Assembly: GCF_021353265.1 (NCBI RefSeq)
Contig: NZ_JAJTWU010000007.1
Location: 124,001 to 188,000, forward strand
Origin: Pelomonas cellulosilytica
GTDB lineage: Bacteria > Pseudomonadota > Gammaproteobacteria > Burkholderiales > Burkholderiaceae_C
Direction of reading: 5' to 3'
DNA length: 64,000 nt
Made by a program: the position numbers and the translations under genes. The notes under the pieces are model-generated. The model was given only the letters and a program-made list of their open reading frames with translations. It did no database searches and was not told the origin of the DNA. Positions within the stretch are counted from its first letter, which is position 1; each line of letters begins with the position of its first letter. Shown piece by piece: positions 16,205 through 25,577 of the stretch.

Positions 16205-17149
16205 TCAGTCGATCGCTATGGTCTGTTGGAACTGGTCGATCGAGTCGTCACGGTCAAAGAGGATGTCTCCGTACGTCTTGTCGTATGCGACACCTTCGAA
16301 CTTCTCGAAGTCGAACAACTTGCGGTCCATCATGTGGGACGGCACGATGTTGGAGATCGCGGAGAACATGCTGCGCAGCCGCTGAGGATGCGCGCGATCC
16401 CAGCCCTGTAGCAGTTCCTTCATCGCCTGACGCTGCAAGTTGGGCTGCGACCCGCATAGGTTGCAAGGAATGATCGGAAACTGCATCGCGCCGGCGTACT
16501 TCTTGATGTCCGCTTCCTTGCAGTAGGCCAATGGCCGGATCACGACGTTGCTGCCGTCGTCGGACTTGAGCTTCGGTGGCATCGTTTTGATACGGCCGCC
16601 AAAGAACATGTTGAGAAGGAGCGTCTCAAGGATGTCGTCGCGATGGTGCCCAAGCGCGATCTTGGTGGCGCCGAGCTCTTTGGCCGTGCGATAGAGGATC
16701 CCGCGGCGAAGGCGGGAGCAGAGGGAGCACGTTGTCTTCCCAGGCGCCACCTTCTCCTTGACGATGCTATACGTGTCCTGCTCGACGATGCGGAACGGAA
16801 TGTCACGGTCGCTGAAGTAGCGGGGAAGGACATCTTCAGGGAAGCCCGGCTGCTTCTGGTCGAGGTTGACCGCAATGACATCGAACTTGATCGGTGCGAC
16901 GTGCTTCAAGTAGAGCAGCGTGTCCAACATCGTGTACGAGTCAGCCCCGCCAGACATGCAGGCCATGATCAAGTCACCATCTTGAATCATGGTGAAGTCT
17001 TGAATGGCTCGGCCTGTCAGTCGCCGGATCTTCTTCTGGACGCCCTGTTCGGAGTTCGACAGTTGTGGGGTCTCGCGCCTCAGGAACGTCTTTTCACGCA
17101 CCTCGAGGTGCGCCGGTTGCATGCTGGCGATGGGATCAAGGGTGTTCAT
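16205..17149 (-). CDS. ttcA: tRNA 2-thiocytidine biosynthesis protein TtcA, complete island-borne copy
   Basis: TtcA uses ATP and a [4Fe-4S] cluster to thiolate cytidine 32 of certain tRNAs. This copy is full length (314 aa): [19 protein letters not shown] leads into the PP-loop SGGADS (66-71), with CSLC (C141, C144) and PCNLC (C229, C232) providing cluster ligands, and GHHRDD between them. The usual lysine of SGGKDS is alanine here; the family signature SGGxDS is still met. ATG 17149 is chosen because GGAAG lies eight bases upstream; the frame stays open 69 codons further but without TtcA similarity. It faces away from the broken resident copy and differs from it at many positions, so it arrived with the island rather than by local duplication. 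It probably restores tRNA thiolation. Confidence 0.93.
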   Translation of the reverse strand: MNTLDPIASMQPAHLEVREKTFLRRETPQLSNSEQGVQKKIRRLTGRAIQDFTMIQDGDLIMACMSGGADSYTMLDTLLYLKHVAPIKFDVIAVNLDQKQPGFPEDVLPRYFSDRDIPFRIVEQDTYSIVKEKVAPGKTTCSLCSRLRRGILYRTAKELGATKIALGHHRDDILETLLLNMFFGGRIKTMPPKLKSDDGSNVVIRPLAYCKEADIKKYAGAMQFPIIPCNLCGSQPNLQRQAMKELLQGWDRAHPQRLRSMFSAISNIVPSHMMDRKLFDFEKFEGVAYDKTYGDILFDRDDSIDQFQQTIAID

Positions 17150-17353
17150 GGGCATTTCTTCCAGAGCCGCCGATTGTCTCTGAACAGAGCAAAACCCGTT
17201 GTCCGCGGCTCTGGGTTCGTGCTCCGTAGCGCGCTGGTGCGTGTCAACTTTGTCGTTTCTCGTCCCAGGAGCCCTCAATCTTGACGAATCGGCGCGCATG
17301 TCAAGTTTGATACGCGGGCTCGATTGCCACTTTCCTCTATGAATTCCGGGGCT

Positions 17354-17368
17354 CAAGAGGTCCTCTTG
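17354..17368. repeat. Palindrome CAAGAGG-T-CCTCTTG next to the island/chromosome junction
   Basis: Perfect 7-bp arms around a single T end 25 bases before the first resident ttcA codon. The position at the end of the island suggests a recombinase-binding site, but it could equally be incidental or an operator. Confidence 0.4.
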
Positions 17369-17369
17369 C

Positions 17370-18143
17370 TTGATGGTGGGTAGTCCAATAAGGAAGGACA
17401 GCTACTCGATGCTGGACATCCTGCTGAACCTGCAGCAGCGCGCGCCGATCAAGTTCGAGCTCGTGGCCGTCAACCTCGACCAGAAGCAGCCCGGCTTCCC
17501 GGAAGGCGTGCTGCCGGAGTACCTGAAGAGCCGCGGCGTGCCTTTCCACATCGAGGAGCAGGACACCTACTCCGTCGTCAAGCGCGTGGTGCCCGAAGGT
17601 AAGACGACCTGCGGCCTGTGCTCGCGGCTGCGCCGCGGCATCCTGTACCGCGTCGCGGGCGAATTGGGCTGCACGAAGATCGCGCTGGGCCACCACCGCG
17701 ACGACATTGTCACGACGCTGTTCTTGAACATGTTCTTCGGCAGCCGCATGAAGGGCATGCCGCCCAAGCTCGTCAGCGACGACGGCAGGAACGTTGTCAT
17801 CCGGCCACTGGCGTATGTAAAGGAGCCCGACCTGGTTCGCTGGGCCGAGCACCGCGAGTTCCCGATCATCCCGTGCAACCTGTGCGGCAGCCAGGAGAAC
17901 CTGCAGCGCGTGCAGGTCAAGGCGATGATCAACGAGTGGGAGAAGCGCTACCCCGGTCGCATCGACAACATCTTCACGGCCATGACCAACATCGTGCCTT
18001 CGCACATGATGGACAAGAAGCTGTTCCCGTTCGAGACGATCAAGGCCACCGGCGTGGCCGACGCCGACGGCGACATCGCCTTCGACGACGACGAGAGCTG
18101 CGCCACCCCGGCGCCGGCCTCCGTCATCACGCTGCACCGCTGA
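17370..18143 (+). pseudogene. ttcA: Resident ttcA truncated at its 5' end by the island
   Basis: From codon AAG at 17394 the frame encodes authentic TtcA ([20 protein letters not shown] onward) with CGLC, GHHRDD and PCNLC all preserved to the normal C-terminus, ending with a short acidic tail. The N-terminal 55 or so residues and the SGG of the PP-loop are replaced by MMVGSPIR, encoded by island DNA. Without the PP-loop glycines ATP binding should fail, so I treat it as inactive. The ORF itself has no stop or frameshift, which points to recent insertion. Base composition rises to backbone level exactly here. The missing 5' half should lie at the other end of the island, outside the window. 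Confidence 0.9.
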
Positions 18144-18236
18144 CCGCGCCGGGCACACGACGCTTTGCCTGGCGGTTACACGCGGGCAATCCGCCGGGTT
18201 CAGAATGTCCGCATCGATTCCCCCGGAGGTTTTGTC

Positions 18237-18857
18237 ATGAATCGCCGTCTCGTCCTCACCGCGCTGGCCGCCGCCTCGGTCGTGGCCATCACCGGCTGTG
18301 CCGGCCCCGCCAGCGTCTCCGCCGACGTGTCCAGTTATGGCGCTTGGCCGTCAGGCCGCCAGCCCGGCACCTATGCGTTCGACCGGCTGCCCTCGCAACA
18401 GCAGAGCGACGAGGCGTCCAAGCGCCAGACGGCGCTGGAAGACGCCGCCCGCGCATCGCTGGAGAAGGCCGGCTTCAAGCCCGCGGCCGACACCAAGAGC
18501 GCCGACGTGCTCATCACGCTGGGCGCGCGTGTCACGGCCTACGACCCCGTCCCCTGGGACGACCCGCTGTGGTGGCGCTGGCGCGGCCGGATGTTTTCGC
18601 CGCGCTACGGCTACGTGGGCGCCGGCCCGTGGGGTTGGCGCCAGGACCCGTTCTTCGACCGCCGCTACGACCGCGCCGTGGCCGTGCTGGTACGTGACCG
18701 CGCCAGTGGCGAGGCGCTCTACGAGGCACATGCCAGCAACGAGGGCTTCGCTCCCGGCGACGCGATGCTCGGGCCGCTGTTCGACGCGGCGCTCGCCGGC
18801 TTCCCGCAGGTGGAGCCGAAGTCGCACCGCGTGACGGTGATGGTGGCTGCCCGCTAG
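18237..18857 (+). CDS. DUF4136-type outer-membrane lipoprotein
   Basis: A 206-aa lipoprotein. The signal peptide MNRRLVLTALAAASVVAITG ends in the lipobox ITGC with acylated Cys21. The mature part matches the general DUF4136 pattern: a tyrosine-rich opening (SSYGAWPSGRQPGTYAFDRL), then an ADVLITLGARV strand, a Trp-rich centre (DDPLWWRWRGR) and a basic end. The function of this family is not known; members are predicted periplasmic lipoproteins. ATG 18237 has CGGAGG seven bases upstream, so longer upstream starts are rejected. It stands alone between ttcA and glmU. Confidence 0.75.
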   Translation: MNRRLVLTALAAASVVAITGCAGPASVSADVSSYGAWPSGRQPGTYAFDRLPSQQQSDEASKRQTALEDAARASLEKAGFKPAADTKSADVLITLGARVTAYDPVPWDDPLWWRWRGRMFSPRYGYVGAGPWGWRQDPFFDRRYDRAVAVLVRDRASGEALYEAHASNEGFAPGDAMLGPLFDAALAGFPQVEPKSHRVTVMVAAR

Positions 18858-18915
18858 GGAGGGTCTGCCTGCCCATAATCGCGGCTTCGTTCAAAAACGC
18901 AGTCGCAAGGCAGGC

Positions 18916-20295
<1,380 letters not shown>

Positions 20296-20404
20296 AATAG
20301 TGACTTAGTTCCGGCGATTGCGTCACGCCGCCGGGATCGCGGGGGCGGCAGCTGGCGTGCGGCGCCCTACGATCACTCTGCCTTCCTGAACGCAGTTGCA
20401 TCCC

Positions 20405-20824
20405 ATGGCCCACGAACTCGACTTTGCTGCGCTTTCGTTCGACGACGCCGTCCCGGCGGACCTCGGCGCCTTCGAGGCCGTCCAGGCCCGCAGCGAGACC
20501 GACGCCCGCAACCGCGCCCTCGAACTGAAGGCGCAAGCTTGCGACAACGCCGCCGAAGCCTGCTGGTACCTGGCCCGCAGCCTCGGCGCCGCGCGCGACC
20601 TGCCGCAGGACGGCGAAGCCAGCCTGGAGCTGCTGTTCCAGCTCATCGGCGCGCTGGCTGACCTGCCGACGGACATTGCTGCCGCGCCGCTGCCCGAGGT
20701 CGTCGGCGGTCGCGACGACGGCATTACGGAGCTCTGCCTGCAGCTTGAGGCCGCCCGCGAGGCGACCGAAGACGTGCTGATCGACGCCGAACTGGCGCCG
20801 GCCCGCACCCAGCGCTGCCACTGA
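20405..20824 (+). CDS. Conserved hypothetical acidic protein (139 aa)
   Basis: I do not recognise a family. The protein begins MAHELDFAALSFDDAVPADL and is mostly helical, with heptad-like Ala/Leu/Glu stretches (LELKAQACDNAAEACWYLAR). It has no signal peptide or membrane segment and one Arg-rich end (APARTQRCH). A TTG nine bases earlier is an alternative start, but no ribosome-binding site favours it. It is followed directly by a strong terminator and preceded by a 110-bp gap after glmU, so it is likely a single-gene unit. Confidence 0.6.
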   Translation: MAHELDFAALSFDDAVPADLGAFEAVQARSETDARNRALELKAQACDNAAEACWYLARSLGAARDLPQDGEASLELLFQLIGALADLPTDIAAAPLPEVVGGRDDGITELCLQLEAAREATEDVLIDAELAPARTQRCH

Positions 20825-20846
20825 CACGGCCCATCCGGCCGCGAGA

Positions 20847-20869
20847 AAGGCGCCCCAGCGGGGCGCCTT
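20847..20869. terminator. Rho-independent terminator (bidirectional hairpin)
   Basis: AAGGCGCCCC and GGGGCGCCTT form a perfect 10-bp stem with loop AGC, between a rightward gene and the 3' end of a leftward one. The flanking T-runs are short. Confidence 0.7.
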
Positions 20870-20889
20870 ATCGTTTGCGCGCGATGCCG

Positions 20890-22155
20890 TTACAGGCCGG
20901 TGGGCGCCTGGCTCACCTGCGTGGCCGGCACGACCAGCCGGTTGTCGACCGCCTTCACGCCCATCGTGCTGGCAGCGACGACCGTGGCGCGCTCGCGGGT
21001 TGGCGCGTCGGGCGCCTGCCCCTCCAGCCTGACGACGCCGTGGTCCGTGCTCACGGCGATGGGCACGGCCGCCAGCGTCGAGTCGGCGGCCAGCGCCGAG
21101 CGCACCTTCACCGTGATGCCGCCGTCATCCGCGGCAGGCTGCTGCGGCGCCTGCGCGAGCGGCGGCGTGCCTGGCGATGTGGACGGGGCAGCCTGCGGCA
21201 GCGCGACCGGCGGGGTCTGCGTGTCCGGCGAGGCGGCGGCCTGCTGCGACGCCACAACGGGCGGGGTGGCCTCGGTAACCGGCGGGGTGGCGCTGGTGCT
21301 CGGGCCGGCGGCCGTGGGCGGCATCGTGATCGGCGCGTTGCCAGCAGGCACGCCTGTCGTCGCATCAGGCATTGCGGCAGGCGTGTCGATGGCCGTCGGC
21401 GCTGTGGCCACGGTCGGGGCCGGGACCGGCTGCAGATACGGCGTGCGCTCCGGCACCTGGGCGGTGTCGCCGCGCGGGTTGGCCCGCGTCACGAGATCTG
21501 GGCGCGGTGCCGGCACGTCGGCGCGGGCCACCTGGCGCGGCTCGACCGCCGGCTTCACGGTGGTCACCGGCGGGCCCAGGCGTTCGCGCGTCGGCGCCGG
21601 CGCGGGTTCTGCGGCAGCTGTCGTCGTGGCAGTGGCGGGCTCGGTCACGGGAGGCGGCGTGGCGGCATCGGCCGGCTGTGCCACGGCTTGCGACGCGGCC
21701 TCGTCGGGCACCGGCGTGGCGGCCGCCACCTGGGCCTGCGGTTCGACGCTGCCGGTCACGGTGGCCGGTGGCGTGGTGGGCGCGTCGGACGAGCGGTTCA
21801 TCGACCACACGGCCACGCCGGCGATCAACGCCGCGCCGGCACCGGCGGCGATCATCCAGCTCAGCCGGTCAACCTCACGCCGGGGCGGCAGTGCGGCGGC
21901 ATGCGTGGCCTGGGGTTGCGGGCGGTCGGCCAGCGTCGGCCGCGGCTCGGCGCGCGGCGTGGCCATGTCGGCCACTGGCGGCGTGGTGGACAGCACCGAT
22001 GTGGCGCGCGGCGTGTTCATACCCATCGCGGCAGCAGGCTTCATGGGGCGCAGCGGCGAGCCGGCGACCTTCGTCGCGCCGGGCTTGCGCTCGACGGGCG
22101 TCGTGTCGATGTGATCGGCCCAACCGTCGGCGTGCAGGGATTTCGGGAATTTCAT
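20890..22155 (-). CDS. Inner-membrane protein with Pro/Ala-rich spacer and C-terminal BON domain (421 aa)
   Basis: The N-terminal 95 residues are hydrophilic and cytoplasmic, followed by one membrane helix (WMIAAGAGAALIAGVAVW). A spacer of some 230 residues rich in Pro, Ala, Thr and Val reaches into the periplasm. The last 70 residues form a BON domain (DGGITVKVRSALAADSTL, then VVRLEGQAPD and MGVKAVDNRLVV), a fold that binds phospholipid or envelope surfaces as in OsmY. ATG 22155 has GGAGG five bases upstream; the longer open frame to 22596 is not used. The spacer would let the BON domain span towards the peptidoglycan or outer membrane. The role is otherwise unknown. Confidence 0.75.
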   Translation of the reverse strand: MKFPKSLHADGWADHIDTTPVERKPGATKVAGSPLRPMKPAAAMGMNTPRATSVLSTTPPVADMATPRAEPRPTLADRPQPQATHAAALPPRREVDRLSWMIAAGAGAALIAGVAVWSMNRSSDAPTTPPATVTGSVEPQAQVAAATPVPDEAASQAVAQPADAATPPPVTEPATATTTAAAEPAPAPTRERLGPPVTTVKPAVEPRQVARADVPAPRPDLVTRANPRGDTAQVPERTPYLQPVPAPTVATAPTAIDTPAAMPDATTGVPAGNAPITMPPTAAGPSTSATPPVTEATPPVVASQQAAASPDTQTPPVALPQAAPSTSPGTPPLAQAPQQPAADDGGITVKVRSALAADSTLAAVPIAVSTDHGVVRLEGQAPDAPTRERATVVAASTMGVKAVDNRLVVPATQVSQAPTGL

Positions 22156-22303
22156 GTCGGCCTCCAGTCGTCGTGTTCTCGACGTTTGCGGTAGGACCCA
22201 CTTTGAGGTGACCCGATGGCCGGCCGTGCCGGCGCAGGCTGCCTCGCCGTGTAGGACGGCGGGCGGCACGCGTGAGCAGTTGTGAGGACTGTGAGAAGAA
22301 GGG

Positions 22304-23143
22304 CTAGAAACCGGCCACGGGCAACGTCTCGTCACGCTGCAGCCAGTTGCGCGGCGAGTAGCGGCTGCCGGCGTCCGGGACGTGCAGCGTGTACGCGTGG
22401 CGCGACTTCTCTGAGCGGTTGGCCGCCGAGTAGTGCGGCAATAGCCCGTGGAAGACGACCAGCGAACCAGCCTCGACCTCCAGCGGCACCGCCGAGCCGG
22501 CGCCGGCCTCGGGCCAGGGCGTAGCGTCCACCGGCTCCATCCAGGCGTGGCGGCCGTCGCGGACGAAGCGCTCACGCAGCGGGCCGCGGTGGCCACCGGG
22601 CAGCGCCCATAGGCAGCCGTTGTGCAGCGTCGCGTCTTCCAGCGCGAACCAGAAGGTCGTCACGGTGATGGGGTCGGTCTCGAAGAAGCTCGCATCCTGG
22701 TGCCAACGCACCTCGCCGCCGATGCCCGGCTGCTTGAAGATGAACATGCTCTGCCAGACCTGCGGCCGCGTCAGGCCCAGCGCCGCGGCCACGTCGCGCA
22801 GCGACGGCCCCTTGGAGAAGGCGCTGAAGACCGGGTCGCGGTCATGCATCGCATGGCCGATCTTGTTGATGGCCAGCTCCTTGGCCACGCGCAGCCGGCC
22901 TTCGTCGTCGAAGGCCTCCTCCTCGAAGAAGCAGCGCACCTGGTCACCGCTGTCGAGGAAGTAGTCGTCGACATGGCGCTGCTGCTCCTCAGTCGTGAAG
23001 ACAGGGCGCTGCTCGCCCGGGTCGAAGGCGTCGACGATCTGCAGCGCGCGCTCGCGAAGCGCGGCGATCTCAGCAGCCGGCTTGAAGCCGGGGATGACCA
23101 GGTAGCCCTGGTCGGCGTAGCGGGAAGCGTCGAGCGATGGCAT
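22304..23143 (-). CDS. Phytanoyl-CoA dioxygenase (PhyH) family Fe(II)/2-oxoglutarate oxygenase
   Basis: A 279-aa double-stranded beta-helix oxygenase. The iron triad is visible as WHQDASFF (His and Asp) and the distal His in FHGLLPHYS, followed by RSEKSRHAYTLH, where the arginine would bind 2-oxoglutarate. NGCLWALPGGHRGPL is the usual strand before the distal His. The length and the MPSLDASRYADQGYLVIPGF start match bacterial PhyH proteins related to PHYHD1. The substrate is unknown; being alone on its transcript it gives no pathway hint. Confidence 0.85.
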   Translation of the reverse strand: MPSLDASRYADQGYLVIPGFKPAAEIAALRERALQIVDAFDPGEQRPVFTTEEQQRHVDDYFLDSGDQVRCFFEEEAFDDEGRLRVAKELAINKIGHAMHDRDPVFSAFSKGPSLRDVAAALGLTRPQVWQSMFIFKQPGIGGEVRWHQDASFFETDPITVTTFWFALEDATLHNGCLWALPGGHRGPLRERFVRDGRHAWMEPVDATPWPEAGAGSAVPLEVEAGSLVVFHGLLPHYSAANRSEKSRHAYTLHVPDAGSRYSPRNWLQRDETLPVAGF

Positions 23144-23179
23144 GGTGCGCGGATTGTCTGCCGCCTCGGCCTGTTGTGC

Positions 23180-23848
23180 TCAGGCCGGCTCCCAGACGAG
23201 CGCCACCGCCAGTGCGGCCTCGGCGACGGCGCGGCCCAGGGGCGTGGCGGCGTCGGGCCGGCGCAGCCGCGGCACGCCGCGGCTGAGGTCCACGCTGCCG
23301 ACGACCTCGCCACCGCGCAGGAACTCATAGCCCACCGGCGACCCGGTGGCGATGGCGCTGCCCTCAAGCCGGTGCACCGAACGCACATCGAGCGTCAGAT
23401 CACCGCGACGGTAGCGGCCCTCGCGCGTCTGCTGCCCCCACTGCACGCGACCCTCGCCCACGTCCATCACGGCGTCGGACGCGCCGCTCCAGCGGCAGTT
23501 CAGCGTCGAGGGCTTGGTGGCCACGGCCAGCACGCCGCGGCTCACCTCCGTCTGGCGTGCCGTGCACTCCGCCTGACTGTCGCCCGTGGGCGTGGCCCAG
23601 GTGTAGCGCAGCGGCGCACGGCCGGTGGCCAGCGTGTCGAAGAGCGAAAGTCGGTCCGCGCCCCGGTCATAACTGACCCGCTGACCGGACAGCGCGAATT
23701 CGCCACGCCGGCCCCAGCCCGGTTTGCCGAACGATTCCTCCGCCACGGCGACCAGCGAGACTGGCTGCGCCATGCGCGCCTCGCGCACGACGCCACAGCC
23801 TGAAGCCAGCGCCAACACCGAGAGGCTCATCATTGCCACGATCCGCAT
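23180..23848 (-). CDS. Putative lipoprotein, first of a tandem paralogous pair
   Basis: A 222-aa protein with the signal peptide MRIVAMMSLSVLALASG and lipobox LASGC. ATG 23848 has GGAG five bases upstream. The body carries GRRGEFALSGQRVSYDRGAD, CRWSG, RRGDLTLDVRSVHRLEGS and the end LGRAVAEAALAVALVWEP. The gene immediately upstream has the same order of motifs, so the two arose by duplication. Two cysteines (ECTARQ and NCRWSG) are shared and may form a disulfide. The family is not recognised. An envelope location is inferred from the lipobox. Confidence 0.65.
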   Translation of the reverse strand: MRIVAMMSLSVLALASGCGVVREARMAQPVSLVAVAEESFGKPGWGRRGEFALSGQRVSYDRGADRLSLFDTLATGRAPLRYTWATPTGDSQAECTARQTEVSRGVLAVATKPSTLNCRWSGASDAVMDVGEGRVQWGQQTREGRYRRGDLTLDVRSVHRLEGSAIATGSPVGYEFLRGGEVVGSVDLSRGVPRLRRPDAATPLGRAVAEAALAVALVWEPA

Positions 23849-23950
23849 ACGCACTCCGTCGTCGTTCATCGACCCGCGCAAATCTAGCCGCCGGGCCGGC
23901 GCATGCCGGTTCTCACCCGTGACGGGCGTCATGCCCGCCGCGGCATGCGG

Positions 23951-24646
23951 TCAACGGGGTTCGGACACCAGCGCCAGTGCTAGCGCGGCCTCGGTGACCG
24001 CCCGGCCCAGCGGCGTGGCCGGGTCCGGCCGGCGCAGCCGCGGCGTAGGTCCGGCGAGGTCCAGGCTGGCGACGACGTCGCCCTGGTAGAGCATCTCGTA
24101 GCCCACCGCACCAGCCTGAGGCCGAGTGCTGCCTTCGAGGCGATGGGCCGAGCGCAGCCCCAGTGTCAGCTCGCCGCGCCGGTACGCGCCTTCGCGGGTG
24201 AGCACGCCGTTGCGCCGCTGGCCCTCGCCGATCTGCAGCATGGCAGCCGGCGCGCTGCCCCAGCGGCAGCTCAGCACCCAGGGCCTGGCATCGCTGCTGC
24301 GCACAGCGGCGCCCGCGGCGGGCATCCAGCTTTCGCAAACCGCCGCGCTGTCGCCCGCCGGGCCGGCCCAGCTGAAGCGCAACGGCGTGGCCAGGCCGGG
24401 CGGCAGCGGCTCGAACAGCGCCAGCCGGTCCGCGCCACGCTCGTAGTGCACGCGCTGGCCCAGCAGCTGGAACTCGCCCTGCCGGCCCCAGGGCCGCTTG
24501 CCGAGACGCTCCTCGGCCAGCCCCGCCGCGCCCGGCGACTGGGCCATGCGCGCGTCGGCCGGCTCGGCCGTCGTGCGAGGTGATTCACGCACGGTGGCAC
24601 AGCCTGCGAGCAGGGCGATGGGCAGGAGGACAAGAGCTGGACGCAT
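23951..24646 (-). CDS. Putative lipoprotein, second of a tandem paralogous pair
   Basis: A 231-aa paralogue of the downstream neighbour. The signal peptide MRPALVLLPIALLAG ends in lipobox LLAGC. Matching blocks are GRQGEFQLLGQRVHYERGAD, SCRWGS, RRGELTLGLRSAHRLEGS, the PRLRRPDPATPLGRAV end and the last helix EAALALALVSEP. ATG 24646 is preferred; a GTG six bases earlier is possible. About 100 bases separate the two genes, enough for a separate promoter. Function is unknown. Confidence 0.65.
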   Translation of the reverse strand: MRPALVLLPIALLAGCATVRESPRTTAEPADARMAQSPGAAGLAEERLGKRPWGRQGEFQLLGQRVHYERGADRLALFEPLPPGLATPLRFSWAGPAGDSAAVCESWMPAAGAAVRSSDARPWVLSCRWGSAPAAMLQIGEGQRRNGVLTREGAYRRGELTLGLRSAHRLEGSTRPQAGAVGYEMLYQGDVVASLDLAGPTPRLRRPDPATPLGRAVTEAALALALVSEPR

Positions 24647-24841
24647 CGGCACGCAACGGTTGACTCGGATGGTGCACTCTAGGCTGGCGCCGGCGGGCGA
24701 CTGTTACCTGGCGTTTCCCAGGTGACGCGCCTTGTCGCCTGCGCGCGCAGGCTGTCACCCCGTCGAGACGGTGCATCGCACAGGCCGTAGGTAGCTCGTG
24801 GCCAGCTGCCATGCTGCGCACTTTCCGTCACACCCGCTGCC

Positions 24842-25573
24842 ATGACACCCTCTGCCTTGCTCCCTCCGCGCGCCGCGCCGCCCTCGGCCGTCGGCCTGCG
24901 CGAATTGCGCCTCGCCGGCCTGTGCTATCTGGCCATCATTGCGCTGGGCCTGTTCAGCGAAGGCGTCGTGCGCGGCAGCCTCGTCGTGCCGGGCGATGCC
25001 GCCGCCACCGCGGCGCGTATCGCCGCGCAGCCGCAGCTGTGGCGGCTGGGCCTGGCGGCCGACGTGCTGATGCAGGTGCTGGACCTGCCCGTCATCGTCA
25101 TGCTGTGGCGGCTGCTGCGGCCGGTGAACGAGGCGGCGGCGCTGGTCGCCACGGGCCTGAATCTGGTGCAGACGGCCGTGCTGGTGGCCAACCGCGTGCA
25201 GTTGCTGGCAGCGCTGGACCTGGTGACCTCGCAGACGCTCGCCGCCACCTTGCCGCCGGGGCAGCGCGAGGCGCTCGCGATGCTGGCCGTCGGCCTGCAC
25301 AGCCAGGGCTTCGGCATCGGGCTGGTGTTCTTCGGCGTGGCCTGCGTCGTCCGCGGCGTGTTGATCGCGCGCAGCGGCGTGCTGCCGCGCGTGCTGGGCG
25401 GGCTGCTGGCCGTCGCCGGGCTGTCCTACCTCGTCAACAGCGGCGCGCTGCTGCTGGCGCCGACCTTGGCGCAGCGGCTGTTCCCGGCGGTGCTGCTGCC
25501 GGCCCTGGTGGGCGAGCTGGCGTTCGCACTGTGGCTGACGGCGGGGCGATCTCCGGCCGCGGTGCGCCGCTGA
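24842..25573 (+). CDS. DUF4386 family membrane protein
   Basis: A 243-aa polytopic protein with about six hydrophobic helices (for example LAGLCYLAIIALGLFSEG, ADVLMQVLDLPVIVMLW, GFGIGLVFFGVACVVRGVL and VLGGLLAVAGLSYLVNSGAL). The order, with a conserved G-x-F-S-E in helix 1 and HSQGFGIGLVFFG in helix 4, matches DUF4386 proteins, whose role is not known. It is transcribed convergently with the penicillin-binding protein gene, 4 bases away, and divergently from the lipoprotein pair. Confidence 0.8.
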   Translation: MTPSALLPPRAAPPSAVGLRELRLAGLCYLAIIALGLFSEGVVRGSLVVPGDAAATAARIAAQPQLWRLGLAADVLMQVLDLPVIVMLWRLLRPVNEAAALVATGLNLVQTAVLVANRVQLLAALDLVTSQTLAATLPPGQREALAMLAVGLHSQGFGIGLVFFGVACVVRGVLIARSGVLPRVLGGLLAVAGLSYLVNSGALLLAPTLAQRLFPAVLLPALVGELAFALWLTAGRSPAAVRR

Positions 25574-25577
25574 CCGC

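Noticed and set aside
17156-17353. Promoters for the island ttcA (TTGACA near 17,240 and 17,295 on the minus strand)
   Set aside because: The -35-like hexamers have no convincing -10 at the right spacing, so no promoter is called.
11541-17393. A phage-type integrase or relaxase for the island
   Set aside because: All frames were read and none shows tyrosine-, serine-recombinase or relaxase motifs; only the IS110 transposase and the IS3 scrap are present.
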